A stretch of DNA of 7,323 bases from Muribaculaceae bacterium (GCA_016302215.1 JAEDNZ010000095.1:1-7323), one strand, 5' to 3'; positions 1 to 6,487 are shown, counted from the stretch's first letter. Numbers and translations are program-made. Notes: generated by a model not told the origin, from the letters alone.

Positions 1-302
1 ACTACGCGCTGCTCCACGGTGAGTGAGCGGTCGCCGATGCGCGTCACGGCCGTCAGCACTTGCAGCGGCGTGTCAATGAACGACGGGGCGTAGAAGTCAA
101 TGTCAATGTGCACTATCACCAGTTCTATGGCGTTGAAGTCAAACATCTCGGCGAGCACGTCTCTGAAGTAAGCGGCCTTGGCGAGGTCGAGAAATTGGAG
201 ATACACGGCGTTGTTGAGGTGGCCGAGAATGTCGATATCGTTGAAGCGTATCTGCACCGGGGTGATGTGGCGCAGGGGGTATTTGGGGTCGGGAGCTTTC
301 AT
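1..302 (-). CDS. Acyl-CoA thioesterase, 4HBT hotdog family (partial, C-terminus outside window)
   Basis: The first 100 residues are visible and the frame is still open at the left edge. Family members hydrolyse acyl-CoA thioesters in the cytoplasm. Residues 19-34 read RFNDIDILGHLNNAVY, which matches the 4HBT signature (D-x-D then GHxNN and Y). The likely catalytic Asp is in D22/D24, with H28, N30 and N31 in the conserved loop. FLDLAK at 37-42 stands where many relatives have a Glu followed by Arg. The segment VIVHIDIDFYAPSFIDTPLQ fits the central hotdog strands. The family is usually about 130-150 residues, so some 30-50 are missing. The start ATG is 7 bp after the DUF721 stop, with no Shine-Dalgarno site, as is usual in Bacteroidetes. 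It is probably the last or a late gene of the recF operon. The substrate cannot be read from sequence; a YbgC/FadM-like housekeeping role is an inference. Confidence 0.88.
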   Translation of the reverse strand, partial: MKAPDPKYPLRHITPVQIRFNDIDILGHLNNAVYLQFLDLAKAAYFRDVLAEMFDFNAIELVIVHIDIDFYAPSFIDTPLQVLTAVTRIGDRSLTVEQRV

Positions 303-309
303 GATGGTG

Positions 310-600
310 TCAGTGAATTACGATTTTATTTATAACGTTTCGGCCCACGGCTTCGTTGATTTTAGCTATGAGTGTGTCAGTGAGGTATAGCAGCTCGTTT
401 TTTAGTGGCGCTGAGGTGATGAACACGTGCAGGGTGTCGCGCTCCACATAACGGCGGGCTGTGAGGCGGTTGATGGTGGGTCCCACCACGTCGGCCCATA
501 CGTAGCAGGCGCGCTGGGCGTAGTATGTGTCGGTTTGGCCCGTGGCGGCTATCATCTCGTTGATGATTTGGCCCACTTGTTTTGGCGATGACGGTTTCAT
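310..600 (-). CDS. DUF721 domain protein (DciA-like)
   Basis: This is a complete 96-residue protein made almost entirely of one DUF721 domain. Residues 33-40 contain YVWADVVG, the usual Trp and Val-Gly core motif. It is followed by the LxV-type strands (RDTLHVFITSAPLKNELLYL), the short-beta and helix pattern typical of the family. DUF721 includes DciA, the ancestral loader of the replicative helicase DnaB in bacteria without DnaC or DnaI. Short Bacteroidetes members are often encoded beside recF, as here. Whether this one loads helicase is inference. The start ATG lies 22 bp after the recF stop, and its TGA is 7 bp before the thioesterase start, so cotranscription is very likely. There is no signal peptide, so it should be cytoplasmic and DNA- or helicase-associated. 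Confidence 0.88.
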   Translation of the reverse strand: MKPSSPKQVGQIINEMIAATGQTDTYYAQRACYVWADVVGPTINRLTARRYVERDTLHVFITSAPLKNELLYLTDTLIAKINEAVGRNVINKIVIH

Positions 601-622
601 AGGTCGGCGCGGTCAGGGCGTG

Positions 623-1729
623 TCATACAAAAGGCTCGAAGACACCGTTGGCGACGCGCCACATTTTGAAGTCGTCGCCGTTGGTGGGCATTATCTCGTC
701 GAGGTGCTTGCGGTTGGTGTCGGTGATGAAAATTTGGCCGAAGGTGTCGGGCGAGCCCACGAGCTTGATGATGCGCTCCACGCGCGAGGCGTCGAGCTTG
801 TCAAAGATGTCGTCGAGCAGCAGCAGGGGCTTGAGGCCGGTGGCTTGCTTGAGAAACTCGTATTGTGCGAGGCGTAGTGCTATGGTGAAGGTCTTGGCCT
901 GGCCCTGCGAGGCTGTGGCGCGCATGGGCATCTCGTCGAGGGTCATCTCGAGGTCGTCGCGGTGGGGGCCCACGGAGGTGTAGTGGAGCACGGTGTCGCG
1001 TCGTCGGGCGTCGTCGAGCAGCTGCGCCAGAGGCGTGTGGTCATCGGCGGCGGCGTATGATTTGTAGTTTAGCGTGACGCTCTCGCTTGAGGCGGCGATG
1101 GCGGCGTAGTATCGGTTGAAAATCTCTGATAGGGCGGCGATGCGCCGGCGGCGGGTGTCGGTGATGATGTCGGCGGCGTGGACCATCTGCGCCTCTACGG
1201 CGGCGTAGAGCGTGGGGTTGGCTATCTCGTCGCGCAGCAGTTTGTTGCGCTGCTCCAGGGCTTTGTTGTATCTGACGAGGGCCTCGTAGTATGCTGCATC
1301 GTGCTGGGCGAGCACCATGTCGATGAAGCGGCGGCGCTCGTCGGGGGCGCCGGCCACGAGGGCATAGTCGGCGGGCGAAATCATCACAGAGGGGAAGAGG
1401 CCGAGGTGCTCGCTGAGCCGTCGGTATTCCTTGCCGCCGCGCTTGAATGATTTGCGGCGGCCGCGCTGCATGCCTACCGAGAGCGTCTCGTCGGCGTCGC
1501 GGCGCCGGTATTCGGCGTGCATGATGGCAAAGTCCTCGCCGTGGCGCAGCAGCTCATTGTCAGTAAGGGTGGCAAAGCTCTTGCCGAACGACAGGTAGTG
1601 AATGGCGTCGAGGAGGTTGCTTTTGCCCATGCCGTTGTCGCCCACAAAGCAGTTGATGTTGGGCGAGAAGCGTAGCTCGGCGCGAGCTATGTTTTTGAAG
1701 TTGGAGAGCGAGAGGCTGCGCAGTATCAT
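623..1729 (-). CDS. recF: DNA replication/repair protein RecF
   Basis: This is a 368-residue SMC-like ATPase of normal RecF length. RecF helps load RecA at ssDNA-dsDNA junctions of gaps, with RecO and RecR. Visible motifs are the N-terminal LSLSNFKNI, Walker A GDNGMGKS (30-37), FPSVMISPADYALVAG (112-127), GPHRDDLE (254-261), the ABC signature region ASQGQAKT (273-280) and Walker B LLLLDDIFDKLD (302-313), then ITDTN (335-339). All key ATPase residues are present. The frame is open 23 codons further upstream (to 1798), but I chose the ATG at 1729. That start puts the conserved LxLxNFKN strand at the N-terminus and creates an ATGA overlap with the upstream esterase stop. The start is therefore probably translationally coupled. 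DUF721 follows 22 bp downstream. No dnaA or gyrB neighbour is visible. Confidence 0.97.
   Translation of the reverse strand: MILRSLSLSNFKNIARAELRFSPNINCFVGDNGMGKSNLLDAIHYLSFGKSFATLTDNELLRHGEDFAIMHAEYRRRDADETLSVGMQRGRRKSFKRGGKEYRRLSEHLGLFPSVMISPADYALVAGAPDERRRFIDMVLAQHDAAYYEALVRYNKALEQRNKLLRDEIANPTLYAAVEAQMVHAADIITDTRRRRIAALSEIFNRYYAAIAASSESVTLNYKSYAAADDHTPLAQLLDDARRRDTVLHYTSVGPHRDDLEMTLDEMPMRATASQGQAKTFTIALRLAQYEFLKQATGLKPLLLLDDIFDKLDASRVERIIKLVGSPDTFGQIFITDTNRKHLDEIMPTNGDDFKMWRVANGVFEPFV
1726..1729 (-). other. ATGA stop/start overlap, esterase into recF
   Basis: On the minus strand the recF ATG (1729-1727) shares two bases with the esterase TGA (1728-1726). Such four-base overlaps usually mean that terminating ribosomes re-initiate on the next gene. 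It supports the shorter recF start and a shared transcript. Confidence 0.85.
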
Positions 1730-2544
1730 TGTGCGGAAAAGAAGCTGTTGAAAAATAGTAGTTGATATAGTATAGAATTGCGCCAATAGGCTATGCAATG
1801 AGTGCCGGGGCGCGAGATGAAGTCGTGAGCTATGCCGCGGTCGAGCATGGCTTGGTGCAGGCGCAGGTTTTCGGCGTAGAAGAAGTCTTCGGTGCCGCAG
1901 TCCACGATGATGTGCATGCCGGAGGTGGCGCGGTCGAGCATATTGATTATGGTGTTGTCATGCCAGCGCTGTTTGTTGGTCTCGTAGGGGCCGAGGCGGT
2001 CGGTGATTTTCCATTTTGAGGGAAACGGCTCTATGTTGACGCCTCCGCTGGTGCTGCCTCCGCCGAGCCAGATGTCAGGGTGCCGGAGCATGAGATATAG
2101 CCCGCCGTGGCCGCCCATGCTGAGGCCTGTGATGGCGCGATGGCGGGGGGCGGCGATAGTGGGGTAGTGGCTATCAATGTAAGGCACTAAGTCGCGCGTG
2201 ATGAACGACTCCATCTGCATGGCCGGGTCAACGGGTGAGTCAAAGTACCAGCTGTCGCGGCCGTCGGGCATCACAAGTATCATGGCGTAGCGGTCAGCCA
2301 TTGTGGTCAGCTCGGGGCATATAATGGACCACGAGCGGTGGTCGCCGCCGAAGCCGTTGAGCAGATACACCGTGGGAAACTGCGCGGCGGGGTAAGTGTC
2401 GGCGGCATCGGGGGTGATGACAACGGCTTTGACAGGCGCCGGACTTACATACGTGGTGCTGATGGCTATGGTGTCGGTGCGCGCGGCATAGCTCGCGATG
2501 GCTATCGCGATGATGGCGAGCAGGCTGATGATGAGGCGTGGCAT
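1726..2544 (-). CDS. Secreted alpha/beta-hydrolase esterase (esterase D / CE1-like, PF00756 type)
   Basis: This is a 272-residue protein. Residues 1-21 form a signal peptide (MPRLIISLLAIIAIAIASYA, cleavage probably after SYA or YAA), so it acts in the periplasm or outside the cell. VYLLNGFGGDHRSW (59-72) is the oxyanion-hole strand and loop. ITGLSMGGHGG (138-148) is the nucleophile elbow with Ser142. CGTEDFF (216-222) carries the probable acid Asp220, and GTHCIAYW (247-254) carries the catalytic His249. The full triad is present. Relatives include feruloyl/acetylxylan esterases, mycolyltransferases and S-formylglutathione hydrolases; the signal peptide argues against the last. The substrate is unknown. 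The frame opens 16 codons earlier (2592), but that start would overlap the upstream gene by 29 bp and bury the signal peptide, so ATG 2544 is preferred. The upstream gene ends 19 bp away. The tail is Phe-rich (LLFFNSFFSAQ) and its DNA is AT-rich. Confidence 0.9.
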   Translation of the reverse strand: MPRLIISLLAIIAIAIASYAARTDTIAISTTYVSPAPVKAVVITPDAADTYPAAQFPTVYLLNGFGGDHRSWSIICPELTTMADRYAMILVMPDGRDSWYFDSPVDPAMQMESFITRDLVPYIDSHYPTIAAPRHRAITGLSMGGHGGLYLMLRHPDIWLGGGSTSGGVNIEPFPSKWKITDRLGPYETNKQRWHDNTIINMLDRATSGMHIIVDCGTEDFFYAENLRLHQAMLDRGIAHDFISRPGTHCIAYWRNSILYQLLFFNSFFSAQ

Positions 2545-2563
2545 AGTGGCGTTTGTTTTTATG

Positions 2564-4126
2564 TTAACGTGAGAAGGTGTCGATGCGTGCAAACGGGCCT
2601 TTGACGCGCCAGTAGCCGGGACGCACGTTGATGAGGGTGTCGCCGGCGTTGGTGATAAAGCGGTGGGCTATCGAGGGCACGTTCCAGTAAGTGGAGCCGT
2701 CGGTGGCGTGGTAGGTGAGCTGCATGTAGTCGTAGATGTCAATATCCGAGGGCGAGGGCACGGCGCCGTTGCGCGCCACCACGGCGCTGCCAAAGGCGTA
2801 TAGGCCGGCGCTGCCGGGTATGGGCGTGAGCCGGTCAAGCGAGGTGAGGCTGTCAAGGCACTGCGGCACTACGGCGATGATGCGATTGCCGCAGTAGGCG
2901 CTCGCCGCCAGGTATTGGCCTTTCTCGCTCCATGTCATGTAAGTGGGGTAGAAGAGGGTGGTGGCTCGCGGACATTGCGGCGCGTCGTCGCAGAAGGCGG
3001 TGCCGTGAGGCGAGGCATTGATTTTCGCCCATACGGCGGTGTCGTGGTCTCGATATATGGCTTGCCAGCGGATGGCCGACGCCATCAGCAGGCACATCAG
3101 CACGGCGGCAGCTGTGGCGGCGATGCGCCGTGCCGTGGGAGGCAGCGCCACGTGGCGTAGCATGGATAGTAGAAGCACGGCGGCGGGGAGCTCGGCAAAC
3201 CAGGCGGCGCGCCCTGACATGGCGTTGATCTTAGCGAGCAGGGCAGCTCCGGCCACCATGGCGGCGGCGAGCATGATGAATGTGGTGTCGGCGGTGATGC
3301 TGCGGCGCAGGTATCGGCGGCCGCGGCGTGTCAGCGATATCATGACGGCGCTGACGCAGACTATGGTGGTGCAGGGCAGCAGCTTGATGTATCCGCGCCA
3401 GGTGAATGTGTCGAGCGCCTCGTGGAAGGCAAAGCGATGCCATATCGCGGGCGAGGTGAGCACGATGACGGTGCCGAGGGCAAAGGCTGCCGTCATAATC
3501 CACTGGCGGCGCGAGAGCCTCAGGCGCTGAGTCAGCGCCACGGCGGCGATGGCGGCGAGGCCCCCTACGGCGCAAGCCTCGTGCCACCAGGCGGTGAGCA
3601 GGGCTATCAGGGCGGCGGCAACGGTGGCAGCAGCTCCGGGTCGCGCCTCGCGGCGGCTAAAGGTGGTGATGAAAAGGAGGAAGCACACCGATGCCGGTAC
3701 GTAGTTGAGAAACATATCAGCCACCCATATATATTCGCGCCAGGCGAGGACTATGCCGGCGGTGAGCCATGCTGCGGCGAGGGCTACCGGGGCATAGCGC
3801 GCCGTCGGCGCCGCGAGCTTGGCCATAAGGCGTATCATGGCCGTGGTGCATAGCGCCATCAAGGCGGCAGCCACGGCTTTAGGGAGCCATATCACCCACG
3901 GCCCCGCGAGGAGGTTGGCGAGGCGGCCGTTTTCTTCGTATCGCACCAGGCTCACGTAGTCAGCTAAGGCCGATAGTGAGAAGCCGGTGGAGCCGCCGGC
4001 ACATTGGCGATAATAACCGGCGAAGATGAAATCGTCGAGCTGCATAGGCGTCAGATAGTACATCAGCGCGTATGCTATGGTCATGATGCACAGCAGGGCG
4101 GTGTAGGCGAGGCGAGGCGCTTTCAT
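2564..4126 (-). CDS. Polytopic membrane protein, probable GT-C-like / DUF6056 family
   Basis: This is a 520-residue integral membrane protein. I see about 10 hydrophobic segments between residues 7 and 352 (roughly 7-25, 74-103, 112-130, 138-157, 165-200, 208-226, 247-266, 280-298, 312-326, 334-352). A polar C-terminal tail of about 165 residues follows, probably outside the inner membrane. Right after the first segment comes TPMQLDDFIFAGYYR, with Asp31-Asp32. An acidic pair in the first external loop is typical of GT-C glycosyltransferases, which move sugars from polyprenyl-phosphate carriers. EENGRLAN (64-71) resembles the R/N-rich motif seen in DUF6056-type proteins. The family call is from memory of these motifs, so activity is inference. 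It is the first gene of the five-gene run, with the secreted esterase next (19 bp), which suggests an envelope or glycan role. Start ATG 4126 places the first membrane segment at the N-terminus. Codon use is very GC-rich, with many Ala. Confidence 0.8.
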   Translation of the reverse strand: MKAPRLAYTALLCIMTIAYALMYYLTPMQLDDFIFAGYYRQCAGGSTGFSLSALADYVSLVRYEENGRLANLLAGPWVIWLPKAVAAALMALCTTAMIRLMAKLAAPTARYAPVALAAAWLTAGIVLAWREYIWVADMFLNYVPASVCFLLFITTFSRREARPGAAATVAAALIALLTAWWHEACAVGGLAAIAAVALTQRLRLSRRQWIMTAAFALGTVIVLTSPAIWHRFAFHEALDTFTWRGYIKLLPCTTIVCVSAVMISLTRRGRRYLRRSITADTTFIMLAAAMVAGAALLAKINAMSGRAAWFAELPAAVLLLSMLRHVALPPTARRIAATAAAVLMCLLMASAIRWQAIYRDHDTAVWAKINASPHGTAFCDDAPQCPRATTLFYPTYMTWSEKGQYLAASAYCGNRIIAVVPQCLDSLTSLDRLTPIPGSAGLYAFGSAVVARNGAVPSPSDIDIYDYMQLTYHATDGSTYWNVPSIAHRFITNAGDTLINVRPGYWRVKGPFARIDTFSR

Positions 4127-4191
4127 AGGGCGAGAGGTGGGGTGGCCGGTGAGAGTGAGTCAGTAGAGAGAAAAATGAATTATACTAAAAC

Positions 4192-4230
4192 AAAAAAAGT
4201 CGCTCACGCTCGGCGTGACCGACTATTTTT
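4192..4230 (-). terminator. Intrinsic terminator after the small lipoprotein, possibly bidirectional
   Basis: An inverted repeat spans 4198-4224. Arms AGTCG-C-TCACGC and GCGTGA-C-CGACT give 11 pairs with one C/C (G/G on the minus strand) mismatch around a three-base TCG loop. On the minus strand the stem is followed by seven T (complement of the A-run 4192-4198), and it starts 25 bp after the lipoprotein stop. The plus-strand side also ends in ATTTTT, so it could stop transcription both ways. It separates the lipoprotein from the operon that begins at 4126. In the remaining 65 bp up to that gene I see no clear TAnnTTTG promoter, only TTTTG and an AT-rich TATAATT stretch. Confidence 0.85.
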
Positions 4231-4249
4231 GTGTTTCAGTGTTGTCTGA

Positions 4250-4447
4250 TTATTCAGCAACTACAGCAGCGGTGTCAACAGCAGCGCTGTCAGCAGCTAC
4301 AGAGTCAGCGGGAGCAGCAACTTCCTCAACAACAGCAGCGCTATCAGCAGCTACAGAGTCGGTAGCCTCAGCAGCTTTGTCTGCATTGCCACAAGAGAAG
4401 AGAGATACGCTGAAAACAACAGCAAGTAAAAGAACTAACTTTTTCAT
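4250..4447 (-). CDS. Small Ala/Asp-rich lipoprotein (hypothetical)
   Basis: This is a 65-residue predicted lipoprotein of unknown function. MKKLVLLLAVVFSVSLFSC is a type II signal with lipobox LFSC and lipidated Cys19. The mature part has only 47 residues and is nearly all Ala, Val, Asp, Glu and Ser. It is strongly acidic (about 10 acidic residues against one Lys) and holds two copies of DSVAADSAAV (30-39 and 48-57). CGNADKAAE lacks a clear Bacteroidetes surface-export signal, so periplasmic-facing anchoring is as likely as surface display. I chose ATG 4447 over 4474 because MKK starts a classic signal peptide and an A-rich leader (AAAAGAAA) precedes it. It appears monocistronic, with a promoter at 4497-4528 and a terminator at 4192-4230. 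A low-complexity acidic helix acting as a spacer or packing lipoprotein is possible but unproven. Confidence 0.85.
   Translation of the reverse strand: MKKLVLLLAVVFSVSLFSCGNADKAAEATDSVAADSAAVVEEVAAPADSVAADSAAVDTAAVVAE
4276..4360 (-). repeat. Internal 31-bp direct repeat in the lipoprotein gene
   Basis: Positions 4276-4306 and 4330-4360 are 31-bp copies with one mismatch (g at 4289 versus a at 4343), offset by 54 bp. They encode the two DSVAADSAAV units, 18 residues apart. Near-identity at DNA level, including synonymous positions, points to a fairly recent in-frame tandem duplication. Confidence 0.85.
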
Positions 4448-4496
4448 TTTCTTTTGAATTTTAATGTAAAACAATTGTTTAGCTTCAAAAACGCTA

Positions 4497-4528
4497 CAAA
4501 GGTAAGCTATTTTTCCGAACCACGGAAA
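4497..4528 (-). promoter_or_regulatory. Promoter of the small lipoprotein, Bacteroidetes type
   Basis: On the minus strand TACCTTTG (4504-4497) matches the Bacteroidetes -7 consensus TAnnTTTG exactly. Twenty bases upstream lies TTTC (4528-4525), one mismatch from the -33 TTTG. Transcription would start near 4490, giving a leader of about 43 nt before ATG 4447. The DNA upstream (about 4529-4580) is a run of A/T tracts. Confidence 0.7.
4512..4528. promoter_or_regulatory. Dyad TTTCCG-N5-CGGAAA inside the lipoprotein promoter
   Basis: Perfect 6-bp inverted arms (4512-4517 and 4523-4528) surround AACCA. The dyad sits between the -33-like and -7 elements and covers the -33-like element. It could be a regulator-binding operator, but a 6-bp palindrome in AT-rich DNA can also arise by chance. 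Confidence 0.35.
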
Positions 4529-4599
4529 TTTTTTTAATACTTTTTTTCGATTTTAACGTGGTTTTAAATTAAACTATTTTGTAACGAGTTGATTAGTAG

Positions 4600-6303
4600 T
4601 TATTTAGTGTTTGAGCGATTTTTTGCTATTTCGTTGGCTTTAACCACGGCTTTAGTGATGTGGTCGCAGATATTATCAGCGCCGATGAGCTTGTCGATGC
4701 CGGCATGCTCTATTGCGGCCTTGACATTGTCGCGCACGCCGGAGAGCACGATATGTATGCCTTCGCGGCGCGATGAGGTGATGAAAATCTCGAGGTTGTG
4801 GAGGCCGGTGGCGTCAATGAATGCCACCTTGCGCATGCGCAGGATGCGCACTATGGGCTTGGCCTTCATTGACGAGCGCATCATCTCGTCAAATTTGGTG
4901 GCTACGCCGAAGAAGAAAGGCCCGTCAATCTCATACACGCTGACGCCCTTAGCCACATCGAGCACCTCAGAGCCGGGCACATCGGTGCCCTCGGCCACGT
5001 CGAGCTGCTCGGAATATACCTTTATCTCGGTGTTCTCCATCACGCGGCGCAGGAAGAGCACCACGGCTAAGAGCAAGCCTATCTCTATGGCTATGGTGAG
5101 GTCAAATATCACGGTGAGCAGGAATGTCACCAACAGCACCGAGATGTCGCTCTTGGGCGTCTTGAAGATGGCCACGATGGTGCGCCAGCCGCTCATGTTG
5201 TAGGCCACGACGATAAGCACGGCCGCCAGACACGACATGGGCACATAGTTAATCAGCGGCATCAGGAACAGGAATATCAGCAGCAGCACCAGCGCGTGGA
5301 CCACGCCGGCCACGGGGGTGCGGCCGCCGTTGGTGATGTTGGTCATGGTGCGTGCTATGGCGCCGGTGACGGGGATGCCGCCGAAGAAGGGCACCACCAG
5401 GTTGGCCACGCCCTGGCCTATCAGCTCGGTGTTGGAGTTGGTGCGCGAGCCGGTGACACCGTCGGCCACGGTGGCTGACAGCAGCGACTCTATGGCGCCG
5501 AGCACGGCGATGGTGAATGCTGAGGGCAGCAGCAGGTTGATGGTGGCCATGTTGAGGGTGAAGCCGTGAGGCGTGGGGATGTCGGTGGGCATATCGCCAA
5601 AGCGGTCGCCAATGGTCTCCACGGCAAACCACGATGTGTATTCGCGCATGAAATATGACACGGCTGTGACCACGATGATGGCGATGAGCGCTCCGGGCAG
5701 CTTCTTTGAAATCTTGGGTGTGAGCACGATGATGAGCAGCGAGGCTACGCCGGTGAGCAGCGTAGCGGCGTCAATGTTGGCGAAGCTGCGCAGATACATA
5801 CCCCATTTGGGAATGAACTGGCCGGGAATGTCGCGCAGCCCCAGGCCCAGGAAGTCATTGATCTGTGTGGAGAAGATGGTCAGAGCGATACCGGCGGTGA
5901 AGCCCACTACGATGGGGTAGGGGATAAACTTTATCACCGTGCCGAGCTTAAAGACACCCATAATCACGAGTATCACGCCGGCCATGGCGGTGGCGATGGC
6001 CAGCCCGGGCAAGCCGAATTGCGCTATAATATTATATACTATAATGATGAATGCGCCCGTGGGGCCTCCGATTTGCACCGAGTTGCCACCGAGAAACGAC
6101 ACTAAGAAGCCGCCGATGATGGCCGTGATGAGTCCCACTGTGGGGCTGACGCCGGAGGCGATACCGAAGGCGATGGCCAGCGGCAGTGCCACGATGCCCA
6201 CCACGATGCCGGCGATGATGTCGGCTTTGAGTCGTGCCGACGAATAATGGCGCAATGCGCTCCAGAGCTTGGGGCGGAAGTCTATTGTACCCGAAAAGTT
6301 CAT
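4600..6303 (-). CDS. SulP family inorganic anion transporter with C-terminal STAS domain
   Basis: This is a full-length, 567-residue inner-membrane SulP (SLC26-type) protein that carries sulfate, bicarbonate or a similar anion; sequence alone does not say which. The membrane domain spans roughly 25-420. Family motifs are LPLAIAFGIASGVSPTVGL (40-58), SVQIGGPTGAF (75-85), the TM8 region AIESLLSATVADGVTGSRTN (270-289) then NTELIGQGVAN (291-301), and GGIPVTGAIARTMTNI (308-323). A cytoplasmic STAS domain follows at about 452-562, with YEIDGPFFFGVATKF and FIDATGLHNLE (495-505). At the loop where SpoIIAA has its phospho-Ser, this protein reads D497-A498-T499. Start ATG 6303 gives MNFSGTIDFRPKLW before the first helix, as in relatives. 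It has its own promoter at 6346-6377. No clear intrinsic terminator lies between its stop and the next promoter, only AT-rich sequence. Confidence 0.95.
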   Translation of the reverse strand: MNFSGTIDFRPKLWSALRHYSSARLKADIIAGIVVGIVALPLAIAFGIASGVSPTVGLITAIIGGFLVSFLGGNSVQIGGPTGAFIIIVYNIIAQFGLPGLAIATAMAGVILVIMGVFKLGTVIKFIPYPIVVGFTAGIALTIFSTQINDFLGLGLRDIPGQFIPKWGMYLRSFANIDAATLLTGVASLLIIVLTPKISKKLPGALIAIIVVTAVSYFMREYTSWFAVETIGDRFGDMPTDIPTPHGFTLNMATINLLLPSAFTIAVLGAIESLLSATVADGVTGSRTNSNTELIGQGVANLVVPFFGGIPVTGAIARTMTNITNGGRTPVAGVVHALVLLLIFLFLMPLINYVPMSCLAAVLIVVAYNMSGWRTIVAIFKTPKSDISVLLVTFLLTVIFDLTIAIEIGLLLAVVLFLRRVMENTEIKVYSEQLDVAEGTDVPGSEVLDVAKGVSVYEIDGPFFFGVATKFDEMMRSSMKAKPIVRILRMRKVAFIDATGLHNLEIFITSSRREGIHIVLSGVRDNVKAAIEHAGIDKLIGADNICDHITKAVVKANEIAKNRSNTK

Positions 6304-6345
6304 AAAAAATTACCTTAAAAATTGCAAATCTGTGAAATCTTGGCG

Positions 6346-6377
6346 CAAAGGTACAAAAAATTCTCCAATCTGCCAAT
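6346..6377 (-). promoter_or_regulatory. Promoter of the SulP transporter gene, Bacteroidetes type
   Basis: On the minus strand TACCTTTG (6353-6346) is an exact TAnnTTTG -7 element, identical to the one before the lipoprotein gene. ATTG (6377-6374) lies 20 bases upstream, in place for the -33 TTTG box. Predicted start is near 6339, with an AT-rich leader of about 35 nt and no strong Shine-Dalgarno site. Confidence 0.75.
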
Positions 6378-6408
6378 ATCCGCCCGCCGCCGCAGGCAGT
6401 GAAACGCG

Positions 6409-6440
6409 CACGGCGGCCCTCCTGCAGGAGAGCCGCCGTG
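6409..6440 (-). terminator. Strong GC-rich hairpin, probable terminator of the exported-protein gene
   Basis: A 32-bp near-perfect inverted repeat begins 47 bp after the stop of the upstream gene. CACGGCGGC (6409-6417) pairs with GCCGCCGTG (6432-6440), and CTCC with GGAG around a TGCA core. The single imperfection (6418/6431) is a U-G wobble in minus-strand RNA but a C-A mismatch in plus-strand RNA, which favours a role in minus-strand transcripts. No U-tract follows directly (the next bases are CGCGTTTCA), so it may stop RNA polymerase weakly, need a factor, or only protect the mRNA 3' end. Confidence 0.6.
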
Positions 6441-6487
6441 GTGCTATGGGGTCTCAGCCTATGGTCTGGCTTAAGGGTGGGCGGGGA

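Noticed and set aside
1750..1757. Possible internal recF promoter, TATTTTTC on the minus strand
   Set aside because: One mismatch to TAnnTTTG and no -33 box at the right distance; the AT-rich stretch is explained by the Phe/Leu/Ile-rich tail of the esterase.
1730..1798. Longer recF start at 1798
   Set aside because: It would add 23 residues before the conserved N-terminal strand and overlap the esterase by 73 bp; ATG 1729 fits both the family and the ATGA junction.
3018..3853. Plus-strand open frames (3018-3530 and 3422-3853) and the minus-strand frame 3231-3587
   Set aside because: All overlap the membrane protein gene in other frames. Their Arg/His/Gly-rich low-complexity products are typical shadows of a high-GC coding region.
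4127..4191. Promoter for the five-gene run starting at 4126
   Set aside because: One is expected here because a terminator lies just upstream, but I find no TAnnTTTG match, only an AT-rich patch, so I do not call a site.
4215..4457. Plus-strand 80-codon frame opposite the small lipoprotein
   Set aside because: Its Ser/Thr/Ala repeats are just the complement of the lipoprotein repeats, while the minus-strand frame has a signal peptide, lipobox, promoter and terminator.
4530..4599. Terminator for the SulP gene
   Set aside because: The region has A/T runs but only weak arms (GTTT/AAAC); no stem long enough to support a call.
4589..5203. 204-codon open frame on the plus strand
   Set aside because: It lies fully antisense to the STAS half of the SulP gene, has no family resemblance and is Ser/Thr/Met-rich, as expected from reading a GC-rich gene on the opposite strand.
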